The notes under the pieces are model-generated. The model was not told the DNA's origin, ran no database searches, and saw only the letters and a program-made list of their open reading frames with translations. Positions 36,330-49,566 of a DNA stretch of 64,000 bases are shown here, in pieces. Made by a program: the position numbers and the translations under genes. Within the stretch, counting starts at the first letter, position 1. Each line of letters begins with the position of its first letter. Source of the stretch: Henricia sp. BOLD:AAB3569 (lineage: Eukaryota; Echinodermata; Asteroidea; Spinulosida; Echinasteridae); contig JBBELK010000443.1 in assembly GCA_037783545.1 (NCBI GenBank), positions 110,794-174,793 of the forward strand, written 5' to 3'.

Positions 36330-37713
36330 GTGTGTCCCAAATGCCGGCAAATTTGGAAATCAAGGAATTTTCCAACCAACTTCAAATTTTGCATGCTCCA
36401 AACTGTATATATTCCGCACTTGTCATGCAAAATTGACAGATTTTCGCTGGGAAATGACGGAGAAATTTCAGAGTTTAGGGAAAACGGAGCTCGGCTGCGT
36501 GGTTATTCCCCTAACCGTGGCTGTTGGGACACCCTGCGCATGCGCCGCGCTGGTGTACATTTGTACGGCCGTTGACTCACCCCAGATTGTGACGGGAATT
36601 AGGTCAAATTGTGTCCCAAATGCCGGCAAATTTGGAAATCAAGGAATTTTCCAACCAACTTCAAATTTTGCATGCTCCAAACTGTATATATTCCGCACTT
36701 GTCATGCAAAATTGACAGATTTTCGCTGGGAAATGACGGAGAAATTTCAGAGTTTAGGGAAAACGGAGCTCGGCTGCGTGGTTATTCCCCTAACCGTGGC
36801 TGTTGGGACACCCTGCGCATGCGCCGCGCTGGTGTACATTTGTACGGCCGTTGACTCACCCCAGATTGTGACGGGAATTAGGTCAAAGTGTGTCCCAAAT
36901 GCCGGCAAAATTGGAAATCAAGGAATTTTCCAACCAACTTCAAATTTTGCATGCTCCAAACTGTATATATTCCGCACTTGTCATGCAAAATTGACAGATT
37001 TTCGCTGGGAAATGACGGAGAAATTTCAGAGTTTAGGGAAAACGGAGCTCGGCTGCGTGGTTATTCCCCTAACCGTGGCTGTTGGGACACCCTGCGCCGC
37101 GCTGGTGTACATTTGTACGGCCGTTGACTCACCCCAGATTGTGACGGGAATTAGGTCAAAGTGTGTCCCAAATGCCGGCAAAATTGGAAATCAAGGAATT
37201 TTCCAACCAACTTCAAATTTTGCATGCTCCAAACTGTATATATTCCGCACTTGTCATGCAAAATTGACAGATTTTCACTGGGAAATGACGGAGAAATTTC
37301 AGAGTTTAGGGAAAACGGAGCTCGGCTGCGTGGTTATTCCCCTAACCGTGGCTGTTGGGACACCCTGCGCCGCGCTGGTGTACATTTGTACGGCCGTTGA
37401 CTCACCCCAGATTGTGACGGGAATTAGGTCAAAGTGTGTCCCAAATGCCGGCAAATTTGGAAATCAAGGAATTTTCCAACCAACTTCAAATTTTGCATGC
37501 TCCAAACTGTATATATTCCGCACTTGTCATGCAAAATTGACAGATTTTCGCTGGGAAATGACGGAGAAATTTCAGAGTTTAGGGAAAACGGAGCTCGGCT
37601 GCGTGGTTATTCCCCTAACCGTGGCTGTTGGGACACCCTGCGCATGCGCCGCGCTGGTGTACATTTGTACGGCCGTTGACTCACCCCAGATTGTGACGGG
37701 AATTAGGTCTAAA
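36330..37713. repeat. Domain D duplicated block, copy 2
   Basis: The order is L, G1T L, T23A S, T23A S (with a private ttttcactggg), then an L that ends with an extra T in aggtctaaag at 37706-37715. The extra base moves the forward open frame, which here changes to the neighbouring frame and ends at 37953. Confidence 0.85.
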
Positions 37714-40209
37714 GTGTGTCCCAAATGCCGGCAAATTTGGAAATCAAGGAATTTTCCAACCAACTTCAAATTGTGCATGCTCCAAACTGTATATATTCCG
37801 CACTTGTCATGCAAAATTGACAGATTTTCGCTGGGAAATGACGGAGAAATTTCAGAGTTTAGGGAAAACGGAGCTCGGCTGCGTGGTTATTCCCCTAACC
37901 GTGGCTGTTGGGACACCCTGCGCCGCGCTGGTGTACATTTGTACGGCCGTTGACTCACCCCAGATTGTGACGGGAATTAGGTCAAAGTGTGTCCCAAATG
38001 CCGGCAAATTTGGAAATCAAGGAATTTTCCAACCAACTTCAAATTTTGCATGCTCCAAACTGTATATATTCCGCACTTGTCATGCAAAATTGACAGATTT
38101 TCGCTGGGAAATGACGGAGAAATTTCAGAGTTTAGGGAAAACGGAGCTCGGCTGCGTGGTTATTCCCCTAACCGTGGCTGTTGGGACACCCTGCGCCGCG
38201 CTGGTGTACATTTGTACGGCCGTTGACTCACCCCAGATTGTGACGGGAATTAGGTCAAAGTGTGTCCCAAATGCCGGCAAATTTGGAAATCAAGGAATTT
38301 TCCAACCAACTTCAAATTTTGCATGCTCCAAACTGTATATATTCCGCACTTGTCATGCAAAATTGACAGATTTTCGCTGGGAAATGACGGAGAAATTTCA
38401 GAGTTTAGGGAAAACGGAGCTCGGCTGCGTGGTTATTCCCCTAACCGCGGCTGTTGGGACACCCTGCGCATGCGCCGCGCTGGTGTACATTTGTACGGCC
38501 GTTGACTCACCCCAGATTGTGACGGGAATTAGGTCAAAGTGTGTCCCAAATGCCGGCAAATTTGGAAATCAAGGAATTTTCCAACCAACTTCAAATTTTG
38601 CATGCTCCAAACTGTATATATTCCGCACTTGTCATGCAAAATTGACAGATTTTCGCTGGGAAATGACGGAGAAATTTCAGAGTTTAGGGAAAACGGAGCT
38701 CGGCTGCGTGGTTATTCCCCTAACCGTGGCTGTTGGGACACCCTGCGCATGCGCCGCGCTGGTGTACATTTGTACGGCCGTTGACTCACCCCAGATTGTG
38801 ACGGGAATTAGGTCAAAGTGTGTCCCAAATGCCGGCAAATTTGGAAATCAAGGAATTTTCCAACCAACTTCAAATTTGGCATGCTCCAAACTGTATATAT
38901 TCCGCACTTGTCATGCAAAATTGACAGATTTTCGCTGGGAAATGACGGAGAAATTTCAGAGTTTAGGGAAAACGGAGCTCGGCTGCGTGGTTATTCCCCT
39001 AACCGTGGCTGTTGGGACACCCTGCGCATGCGCCGCGCTGGTGTACATTTGTACGGCCGTTGACTCACCCCAGATTGTGACGGGAATTAGGTCAAAGTGT
39101 GTCCCAAATGCCGGCAAATTTGGAAATCAAGGAATTTTCCAACCAACTTCAAATTTGCATGCTCCAAACTGTATATATTCCGCACTTGTCATGCAAAATT
39201 GACAGATTTTCGCTGGGAAATGACGGAGAAATTTCAGAGTTTAGGGAAAACGGAGCTCGGCTGCGTGGTTATTCCCCTAACCGCGGCTGTTGGGACACCC
39301 TGCGCATGCGCCGCGCTGGTGTACATTTGTACGGCCGTTGACTCACCCAGATTGTGACGGGAATTAGGTCAAATTGTGTCCCAAATGCCGGCAAATTTGG
39401 AAATCAAGGAATTTTCCAACCAACTTCAAATTTTGCATGCTCCAAACTGTATATATTCCGCACTTGTCATGCAAAATTGACAGATTTTCGCTGGGAAATG
39501 ACGGAGAAATTTCAGAGTTTAGGGAAAACGGAGCTCGGCTGCGTGGTTATTCCCCTAACCGTGGCTGTTGGGACACCCTGCGCATGCGCCGCGCTGGTGT
39601 ACATTGTACGGCCGTTGACTCACCCCAGATTGTGACGGGAATTAGGTCAAAGTGTGTCCCAAATGCCGGCAAATTTGGAAATCAAGGAATTTTCCAACCA
39701 ACTTCAAATTTGGCATGCTCCAAACTGTATATATTCCGCACTTGTCATGCAAAATTGACAGATTTTCGCTGGGAAATGACGGAGAAATTTCAGAGTTTAG
39801 GGAAAACGGAGCTCGGCTGCGTGGTTATTCCCCTAACCGTGGCTGTTGGGACACCCTGCGCATGCGCCGCGCTGGTGTACATTTGTACGGCCGTTGACTC
39901 ACCCCAGATTGTGACGGGAATTAGGTCAAAGTGTGTCCCAAATGCCGGCAAATTTGGAAATCAAGGAATTTTCCAACCAACTTCAAATTTTGCATGCTCC
40001 AAACTGTATATATTCCGCACTTGTCATGCAAAATTGACAGATTTTCGCTGGGAAATGACGGAGAAATTTCAGAGTTTAGGGAAAACGGAGCTCGGCTGCG
40101 TGGTTATTCCCCTAACCGTGGCTGTTGGGACACCCTGCGCATGCGCCGCGCTGGTGTACATTTGTACGGCCGTTGACTCACCCCAGATTGTGACGGGAAT
40201 TAGGTCAAA

Positions 40210-41036
40210 GTGTGTCCCAAATGCCGGCAAATTTGAAAATCAAGGAATTTTCCAACCAACTTCAAATTTTGAATGCTCCAAACTGTATATATTCCGCACT
40301 TGTCATGCAAAATTGACAGATTTTCGCTGGGAAATGACGGAGAAATTTCAGAGTTTAGGGAAAACGGAGCTCGGCTGCGTGGTTATTTCCCTAACCGTGG
40401 CTGTTGGGACACCCTGCGCATGCGCTGGTGTACATTTCTACGGTCGTTGACTCACCCCAGATTGTGACGGGAATTAGGTCAAAGTGTGTCCCAAATGCCG
40501 GCAAATTTGGAAATCAAGGAATTTTCCAACCAACTTCAAATTTTGCATGCTCCAAACTGTATATATTCCGCACTTGTCATGCAAAATTGACAGATTTTCG
40601 CCAGGAAATGACGGAGAAATTTCAGAGTTTAGGGAAAACGGAGCTCGGCTGCGTGGTTATTCCCCTAACCGTGGCTGTTGGGACACCCTGCGCATGCGCC
40701 GCGCTGGTGTACATTTGTACGGCCGTTGACTCACCCCAGATTGTGACGGGAATTAGGTCAAAGTGTGTCCCAAATGCCGGCAAATTTGGAAATCAAGGAA
40801 TTTTCCAACCAACTTCAAATTTTGCATGCTCCAAACTGTATATATTCCGCACTTGTCATGCAAAATTGACAGATTTTCGCCAGGAAATGACGGAGAAATT
40901 TCAGAGTTTAGGGAAAACGGAGCTCGGCTGCGTGGTTATTCCCCTAACCGTGGCTGTTGGGACACCTTGCGCATGCGCTGGTGTACATTTCTACGGCCGT
41001 TGACTCACCCCAGATTGTGACGGGAATTAGGTCAAA
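40210..41036. repeat. First M-type unit (3 monomers)
   Basis: The first M monomer (40210-40483) carries G27A and C63A, markers of the left half, together with the five-base deletion. Its downstream stretch reads ttctacggtcgttg, with a private T. Next comes T119C+G120A L (cgccagg, 40484) and T119C+G120A M with caccttgcgc (40763). This is the left edge of the M-bearing half of the array. Confidence 0.87.
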
Positions 41037-42682
41037 GTGTGTCCCAAATGCCGGCAAATTTGGAAATCAAGGAATTTTCCAACCAACTTCAAATTTTGCA
41101 TGCTCCAAACTGTATATATTCCGCACTTGTCATGCAAAATTGACAGATTTTCGCTGGGAAATGACGGAGAAATTTCAGAGTTTAGGGAAAACGGAGCTCG
41201 GCTGCGTGGTTATTCCCCTAACCGTGGCTGTTGGGACACCCTGCGCCGCGCTGGTGTACATTTGTACGGCCGTTGACTCACCCCAGATTGTGACGGGAAT
41301 TAGGTCAAAGTGTGTCCCAAATGCCGGCAAATTTGGAAATCAAGGAATTTTCCAACCAACTTCAAATTTTGCATGCTCCAAACTGTATATATTCCGCACT
41401 TGTCATGCAAAATTGACAGATTTTCGCTGGGAAATGACGGAGAAATTTCAGAGTTTAGGGAAAACGGAGCTCGGCTGCGTGGTTATTCCCCTAACCGTGG
41501 CTGTTGGGACACCCTGCGCCGCGCTGGTGTACATTTGTACGGCCGTTGACTCACCCCAGATTGTGACGGGAATTAGGTCAAAGTGTGTCCCAAATGCCGG
41601 CAAATTTGGAAATCAAGGAATTTTCCAACCAACTTCAAATTTTGCATGCTCCAAACTGTATATATTCCGCACTTGTCATTCACAATTGACAGATTTTCGC
41701 TGGGAAATGACGGAGAAATTTCAGAGTTTAGGGAAAACGGAGCTCGGCTGCGTGGTTATTCCCCTAACCGTGGCTGTTGGGACACCCTGCGCATGCGCCG
41801 CGCTGGTGTACATTTGTACGGCCGTTGACTCACCCCAGATTGTGACGGGAATTAGGTCAAAGTGTGTCCCAAATGCCGGCAAATTTGGAAATCAAGGAAT
41901 TTTCCAACCAACTTCAAATTTTGCATGCTCCAAACTGTATATATTCCGCACTTGTCATGCAAAATTGACAGATTTTCGCTGGGAAATGACGGAGAAATTT
42001 CAGAGTTTAGGGAAAACGGAGCTCGGCTGCGTGGTTATTCCCCTAACCGTGGCTGTTGGGACACCCTGCGCCGCGCTGGTGTACATTTGTACGGCCGTTG
42101 ACTCACCCCAGATTGTGACGGGAATTAGGTCAAAGTGTGTCCCAAATGCCGGCAAATTTGGAAATCAAGGAATTTTCCAACCAACTTCAAATTTTGCATG
42201 CTCCAAACTGTATATATTCCGCACTTGTCATGCAAAATTGACAGATTTTCGCTGGGAAATGACGGAGAAATTTCAGAGTTTAGGCAAAACGGAGCTCGGC
42301 TGCGTGGTTATTCCCCTAACCGTGGCTGTTGGGACACCCTGCGCATGCGCTGGTGTACATTTCTACGGCCGTTGACTCACCCCAGATTGTGACGGGAATT
42401 AGGTCAAAGTGTGTCCCAAATGCCGGCAAATTTGGAAATCAAGGAATTTTCCAACCAACTTCAAATTGTGCATGCTCCAAACTGTATATATTCCGCACTT
42501 GTCATGCAAAATTGACATATTTTCGCCGGGAAATGACGGAGAAATTTCAGAGTTTAGGGAAAACGGAGCTCGGCTGCGTGGTTATTCTCCTAACCGTGGC
42601 TGTTGGGACACCTTGCGCATGCGCTGGTGTACATTTCTACGGCCGTTGACTCACCCCAGATTGTGACGGGAATTAGGTCAAA
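41037..42682. repeat. Hexamer HOR E, unit 1 (1646 bp)
   Basis: The order is S, S, L with tcattcacaatt (41583), S, G151C M (taggcaaaac, 42135), then T60G+T119C M (42409) with caccttgcgc. This is the canonical hexamer of the right half: three S, one L and two M give 1646 bp. The last monomer also has G110T (acatatttt) and a private ttattctcct. Confidence 0.9.
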
Positions 42683-44325
42683 GTGTGTCCCAAATGCCGG
42701 CAAATTTGGAAATCAAGGAATTTTCCAACCAACTTCAAATTTTGCATGCTCCAAACTGTATATATTCCGCACTTGTCATGCAAAATTGACAGATTTTCGC
42801 TGGGAAATGACGGAGAAATTTCAGAGTTTAGGGAAAACGGAGCTCGGCTGCGTGGTTATTCCCCTAACCGTGGCTGTTGGGACACCCTGCGCCGCGCTGG
42901 TGTACATTTGTACGGCCGTTGACTCACCCCAGATTGTGACGGGAATTAGGTCAAAGTGTGTCCCAAATGCCGGCAAATTTGGAAATCAAGGAATTTTCCA
43001 ACCAACTTCAAATTTTGCATGCTCCAAACTGTATATATTCCGCACTTGTCATGCAAAATTGACAGATTTTCGCTGGAAATGACGAAGAAATTTCAGAGTT
43101 TAGGGAAAACGGAGCTCGGCTGCGTGGTTATTCCCCTAACCGTGGCTGTTGGGACACCCTGCGCCGCGCTGGTGTACATTTGTACGGCCGTTGACTCACC
43201 CAGATTGTGACGGGAATTAGGTCAAAGTGTGTCCCAAATGCCGGCAAATTTGGAAATCAAGGAATTTTCCAACCAACTTCAAATTTTGCATGCTCCAAAC
43301 TGTATATATTCCGCACTTGTCATGCACAATTGACAGATTTTCGCTGGGAAATGACGGAGAAATTTCAGAGTTTAGGGAAAACGGAGCTCGGCTGCGTGGT
43401 TATTCCCCTAACCGTGGCTGTTGGGACACCCTGCGCATGCGCCGCGCTGGTGTACATATGTACGGCCGTTGACTCACCCCAGATTGTGACGGGAATTAGG
43501 TCAAAGTGTGTCCCAAATGCCGGCAAATTTGGAAATCAAGGAATTTTCCAACCAACTTCAAATTTTGCATGCTCCAAACTGTATATATTCCGCACTTGTC
43601 ATGCAAAATTGACAGATTTTCGCTGGGAAATGACGGAGAAATTTCAGAGTTTAGGGAAAACGGAGCTCGGCTGCGTGGTTATTCCCCTAACCGTGGCTGT
43701 TGGGACACCCTGCGCCGCGCTGGTGTACATTTGTACGGCCGTTGACTCACCCCAGATTGTGACGGGAATTAGGTCAAAGTGTGTCCCAAATGCCGGCAAA
43801 TTTGGAAATCAAGGAATTTTCCAACCAACTTCAAATTTTGCATGCTCCAAACTGTATATATTCCGCACTTGTCATGCAAATTGACAGATTTTCGCTGGGA
43901 AATGACGGAGAAATTTCAGAGTTTAGGCAAAACGGAGCTCGGCTGCGTGGTTATTCCCCTAACCGTGGCTGTTGGGACACCCTGCGCATGCGCTGGTGTA
44001 CATTTCTACGGCCGTTGACTCACCCCAGATTGTGACGGGAATTAGGTCAAAGTGTGTCCCAAATGCCGGCAAATTTGGAAATCAATGAATTTTCCAACCA
44101 ACTTCAAATTGTGCATGCTCCAAACTGTATATATTCCGCACTTGTCATGCAAAATTGACAGATTTTCGCCGGGAAATGACGGAGAAATTTCAGAGTTTAG
44201 GGAAAACGGAGCTCGGCTGCGTGGTTATTCCCCTAACCGTGGCTGTTGGGACACCTTGCGCATGCGCTGGTGTACATTTCTACGGCCGTTGACTCACCCC
44301 AGATTGTGACGGGAATTAGGTCAAA
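42683..44325. repeat. Hexamer HOR E, unit 2 (1643 bp)
   Basis: The order matches unit 1, with the L monomer carrying A101C (catgcacaatt, 43227). Three 1-base deletions explain the 3-bp shortfall: cgctggaaat near 43076, cacccagatt near 43199 and catgcaaattg near 43879. A private aatcaatgaa lies at 44081-44090. Confidence 0.9.
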
Positions 44326-45424
44326 GTGTGTCCCAAATGCCGGCAAATTTGGAAATCAAGGAATTTTCCAACCAACTTCAAATTTTGCATGCTCCAAACT
44401 GTATATATTCCGCACTTGTCATGCAAAATTGACAGATTTTCGCTGGGAAATGACGGAGAAATTTCAGAGTTTAGGGAAAACGGAGCTCGGCTGCGTGGTT
44501 ATTCCCCTAACCGTGGCTGTTGGGACACCATGCGCATGCGCCGCGCTGGTGTACATTTGTACGGCCGTTGACTCACCCCAGATTGTGACGGGAATTAGGT
44601 CAAAGTGTGTCCCAAATGCCGGCAAATTTGGAAATCAAGGAATTTTCCAACCAACTTCAAATTTTGCATGCTCCAAACTGTATATATTCCGCACTTGTCA
44701 TGCAAAATTGACAGATTTTCGCTGGGAAATGACGGGAAATTTCAGAGTTTAGGGAAAACGGAGCTCGGCTGCGTGGTTATTCCCCTAACCGTGGCTGTTG
44801 GGACACCCTGCGCCGCGCTGGTGTACATTTGTACGGCCGTTGACTCACCCCAGATTGTGACGGGAATTAGGTCAAAGTGTGTCCCGAATGCCGGCAAATT
44901 TGGAAATCAAGGAATTTTCCAACCAACTTCAAATTTTGCATGCTCCAAACTGTATATATTCCGCACTTGTCATGCAAAATTGACAGATTTTCGCTGGGAA
45001 ATGACGGAGAAATTTCAGAGTTTAGGCAAAACGGAGCTCGGCTGCGTGGTTATTCCCCTAACCGTGGCTGTTGGGACACCCTGCGCATGCGCTGGTGTAC
45101 ATTTCTACGGCCGTTGACTCACCCCAGATTGTGACGGGAATTAGGTCAAAGTGTGTCCCAAATGCCGGCAAATTTGGAAATCAAGGAATTTTCCAACCAA
45201 CTTCAAATTGTGCATGCTCCAAACTGTATATATTCCGCACTTGTCATGCAAAATTGACAGATTTTCGCCGGGAAATGACGGAGAAATTTCAGAGTTTAGG
45301 GAAAACGGAGCTCGGCTGCGTGGTTATTCCCCTAACCGTGGCTGTTGGGACACCTTGCGCATGCGCTGGTGTACATTTCTACGGCCGTTGACTCACCCCA
45401 GATTGTGACGGGAATTAGGTCAAA
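44326..45424. repeat. Hexamer HOR E, unit 3 (contracted tetramer, 1099 bp)
   Basis: The order is L (44326, with caccatgcgc), S with a 1-base deletion in gacgggaaat near 44735, G151C M and T60G+T119C M. The A101C L and one S are lost relative to the hexamer. Confidence 0.87.
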
Positions 45425-46804
45425 GTGTGTCCCAAATGCCGGCAAATTTGGAAATCAAGGAATTTTCCAACCAACTTCAAATTTTGCATGCTCCAAACTG
45501 TATATATTCCGCACTTGTCATGCAAAATTGACAGATTTTTCGCTGGGAAATGACGGAGAAATTTCAGAGTTTAGGGAAAACGGAGCTCGGCTGCGTGGTT
45601 ATTCCCCTAACCGTGGCTGTTGGGACACCCTGCGCCGCGCTGGTGTACATTTGTACGGCCGTTGACTCACCCCAGATTGTGACGGGAATTAGGTCAAAGT
45701 GTGTCCCAAATGCCGGCAAATTTGGAAATCAAGGAATTTTCCAACCAACTTCAAATTTTGCATGCTCCAAACTGTATATATTCCGCACTTGTCATGCAAA
45801 ATTGACAGATTTTCGCTGGGAAATGACGGAGAAATTTCAGAGTTTAGGGAAAACGGAGCTCGGCTGCGTGGTTATTCCCCTAACCGTGGCTGTTGGGACA
45901 CCCTGCGCCGCGCTGGTGTACATTTGTACGGCCGTTGACTCACCCCAGATTGTGACGGGAATTAGGTCAAAGTGTGTCCCAAATGCCGGCAAATTGGGAA
46001 ATCAAGGAATTTTCCAACCAACTTCAAATTTTGCATGCTCCAAACTGTATATATTCCGCACTTGTCATGCACAATTGACAGATTTTCGCTGGGAAATGAC
46101 GGAGAAATTTCAGAGTTTAGGGAAAACGGAGCTCGGCTGCGTGGTTATTCCCCTAACCGTGGCTGTTGGGACACCCTGCGCATGCGCCGCGCTGGTGTAC
46201 ATTTGTACGGCCGTTGACTCACCCCAGATTGTGACGGGAATTAGGTCAAAGTGTGTCCCAAATGCCGGCAAATTTGGAAATCAAGGAATTTTCCAACCAA
46301 CTTCAAATTGTGCATGCTCCAAACTGTATATATTCCGCACTTGTCATGCAAAATTGACAGATTTTCGCCAGGAAATGACGGAGAAATTTCAGAGTTTAGG
46401 GAAAACGGAGCTCGGCTGCGTGGTTATTCCCCTAACCGTGGCTGTTGGGACACCCTGCGCATGCGCCGCGCTGGTGTACATTTGTACGGCCGTTGACTCA
46501 CCCCAGATTGTGACGGGAATTAGGTCAAAGTGTGTCCCAAATGCCGGCAAATTTGGAAATCAAGGAATTTTCCAACCAACTTCAAATTTTGCATGCTCCA
46601 AACTGTATAATATTCCGCACTTGTCATGCAAAATTGACAGATTTTCGCCAGGAAATGACGGAGAAATTTCAGAGTTTAGGGAAAACGGAGCTCGGCTGCG
46701 TGGTTATTCCCCTAACCGTGGCTGTTGGGACACCTTGCGCATGCGCTGGTGTACATTTCTACGGCCGTTGACTCACCCCAGATTGTGACGGGAATTAGGT
46801 CAAA
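45425..46804. repeat. HOR E variant, pentamer with cgccagg monomers (1380 bp)
   Basis: The order is S with an extra T (gatttttcgc near 45539), S, T25G+A101C L (45972), T60G+T119C+G120A L (46251), then T119C+G120A M with an inserted A in tgtataatatt near 46610. The closing trio from 45972 recurs at 48735-49566. Confidence 0.87.
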
Positions 46805-47636
46805 GTGTGTCCCAAATGCCGGCAAATTTGGAAATCAAGGAATTTTCCAACCAACTTCAAATTTTGCATGCTCCAAACTGTATATATTCCGCACTTGTCA
46901 TGCAAAATTGACAGATTTTCGCTGGGAAATGACGGAGAAATTTCAGAGTTTAGGGAAAACGGAGCTCGGCTGCGTGGTTATTCCCCTAACCGTGGCTGTT
47001 GGGACACCCTGCGCATGCGCCGCGCTGGTGTACATTTGTACGGCCGTTGACTCACCCCAGATTGTGACGGGAATTAGGTCAAAGTGTGTCCCAAATGCCG
47101 GCAAATTTGGAAATCAAGGAATTTTCCAACCAACTTCAAATTGTGCATGCTCCAAACTGTATATATTCCGCACTTGTCATGCAAAATTGACAGATTTTCG
47201 CCAGGAAATGACGGAGAAATTTCAGAGTTTAGGGAAAACGGAGCTCGGCTGCGTGGTTATTCCCCTAACCGTGGCTGTTGGGACACCCTGCGCATGCGCC
47301 GCGCTGGTGTACATTTGTACGGCCGTTGACTCACCCCAGATTGTGACGGGAATTAGGTCAAAGTGTGTCCCAAATGCCGGCAAATTTGGAAATCAAGGAA
47401 TTTTCCAACCAACTTCAAATTTTGCATGCTCCAAACTGTATATATTCCGCACTTGTCATGCAAAATTGACAGATTTTCGCCAGGAAATGACGGAGAAATT
47501 TCAGAGTTTAGGGAAAACGGAGCTCGGCTGCGTGGTTATTCCCCTAACCGTGGCTGTTGGGACACCTTGCGCATGCGCTGGTGTACATTTCTACGGCCGT
47601 TGACTCACCCCAGATTGTGACGGGAATTAGGTCAAA
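46805..47636. repeat. HOR E variant, trimer (832 bp)
   Basis: L, then T60G+T119C+G120A L, then T119C+G120A M. The last two monomers repeat those at 46251-46804 without the inserted A, so this looks like a local duplication of the unit end. Confidence 0.87.
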
Positions 47637-49566
47637 GTGTGTCCCAAATGCCGGCAAATTTGGAAATCAAGGAATTTTCCAACCAACTTCAAATTTTGCA
47701 TGCTCCAAACTGTATATATTCCGCACTTGTCATGCAAAATTGACAGATTTTCGCTGGGAAATGACGGAGAAATTTCAGAGTTTAGGGAAAACGGAGCTCG
47801 GCTGCGTGGTTATTCCCCTAACCGTGGCTGTTGGGACACCCTGCGCCGCGCTGGTGTACATTTGTACGGCCGTTGACTCACCCCAGATTGTGACGGGAAT
47901 TAGGTCAAAGTGTGTCCCAAATGCCGGCAAATTTGGAAATCAAGGAATTTTCCAACCAACTTCAAATTTTGCATGCTCCAAACTGTATATATTCCGCACT
48001 TGTCATGCAAAATTGACAGATTTTCGCTGGGAAATGACGGAGACATTTCAGAGTTTAGGGAAAACGGAGCTCGGCTGCGTGGTTATTCCCCTAACCGTGG
48101 CTGTTGGGACACCCTGCGCCGCGCTGGTGTACATTTGTACGGCCGTTGACTCACCCCAGATTGTGACGGGAATTAGGTCAAAGTGTGTCCCAAATGCCGG
48201 CAAATTTGGAAATCAAGGAATTTTCCAACCAACTTCAAATTTTGCATGCTCCAAACTGTATATATTCCGCACTTGTCATGCACAATTGACAGATTTTCGC
48301 TGGGAAATGACGGAGAAATTTCAGAGTTTAGGGAAAACGGAGCTCGGCTGCGTGGTTATTCCCCTAACCGTGGCTGTTGGGACACCCTGCGCATGCGCCG
48401 CGCTGGTGTACATTTGTACGGCCGTTGACTCACCCCAGATTGTGACGGGAATTAGGTCAAAGTGTGTCCCAAATGCCGGCAAATTTGGAAATCAAGGAAT
48501 TTTACAACCAACTTCAAATTTTGCATGCTCCAAACTGTATATATTCCGCACTTGTCATGCAAAATTGACAGATTTTCGCTGGGAAATGACGGAGAAATTT
48601 CAGAGTTTAGGGAAAACGGAGCTCGGCTGCGTGGTTATTCCCCTAACCGTGGCTGTTGGGACACCCTGCGCCGCGCTGGTGTACATTTGTACGGCCGTTG
48701 ACTCACCCCAGATTGTGACGGGAATTAGGTCAAAGTGTGTCCCAAATGCCGGCAAATTGGGAAATCAAGGAATTTTCCAACCAACTTCAAATTTTGCATG
48801 CTCCAAACTGTATATATTCCGCACTTGTCATGCACAATTGACAGATTTTCGCTGGGAAATGACGGAGAAATTTCAGAGTTTAGGGAAAACGGAGCTCGGC
48901 TGCGTGGTTATTCCCCTAACCGTGGCTGTTGGGACACCCTGCGCATGCGCCGCGCTGGTGTACATTTGTACGGCCGTTGACTCACCCCAGATTGTGACGG
49001 GAATTAGGTCAAAGTGTGTCCCAAATGCCGGCAAATTTGGAAATCAAGGAATTTTCCAACCAACTTCAAATTGTGCATGCTCCAAACTGTATATATTCCG
49101 CACTTGTCATGCAAAATTGACAGATTTTCGCCAGGAAATGACGGAGAAATTTCAGAGTTTAGGGAAAACGGAGCTCGGCTGCGTGGTTATTCCCCTAACC
49201 GTGGCTGTTGGGACACCCTGCGCATGCGCCGCGCTGGTGTACATTTGTACGGCCGTTGACTCACCCCAGATTGTGACGGGAATTAGGTCAAAGTGTGTCC
49301 CAAATGCCGGCAAATTTGGAAATCAAGGAATTTTCCAACCAACTTCAAATTTTGCATGCTCCAAACTGTATATATTCCGCACTTGTCATGCAAAATTGAC
49401 AGATTTTCGCCAGGAAATGACGGAGAAATTTCAGAGTTTAGGGAAAACGGAGCTCGGCTGCGTGGTTATTCCCCTAACCGTGGCTGTTGGGACACCTTGC
49501 GCATGCGCTGGTGTACATTTCTACGGCCGTTGACTCACCCCAGATTGTGACGGGAATTAGGTCAAA
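47637..49566. repeat. HOR E variant, heptamer (1930 bp)
   Basis: The order is S, S (agacatttc near 48042), A101C L, S (ttttacaacc near 48500), T25G+A101C L, T60G+T119C+G120A L and T119C+G120A M. It combines the start of the hexamer with the closing trio of the pentamer unit. Confidence 0.87.

Larger units (their letters stand above)
33855..40209. repeat. Transition domain D of mixed S and L monomers
   Basis: Twenty-three monomers with markers not seen to the left are found here: G1T (tcaaattgtg; 34407, 35505, 36609, 39374), T23A (gcaaaattgg; 34680, 34953, 36888, 37161), and the first T60G monomers (36057, 37714). The TAG, C161A, A103T and C63A markers of domain C are absent. Single-base indels begin here: an extra T at 37710, and missing bases near 39155, 39349 and 39604. 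From 38260 to 40209 seven successive L-type copies occur, two of them 277 and 278 bp, the longest L run in the window. accgcggct variants at 38444-38452 and 39282-39290 link two of them. Confidence 0.85.

Noticed and set aside
36..37953. Giant forward ORFs as genes for a repetitive protein with 91/93-residue units and a hydrophobic segment
   Set aside because: They follow from 273 and 279 being multiples of three. Stops arise and spread (TAG in eight copies), shared variants show no excess of silent changes, and indels and M monomers break the frame to the right.
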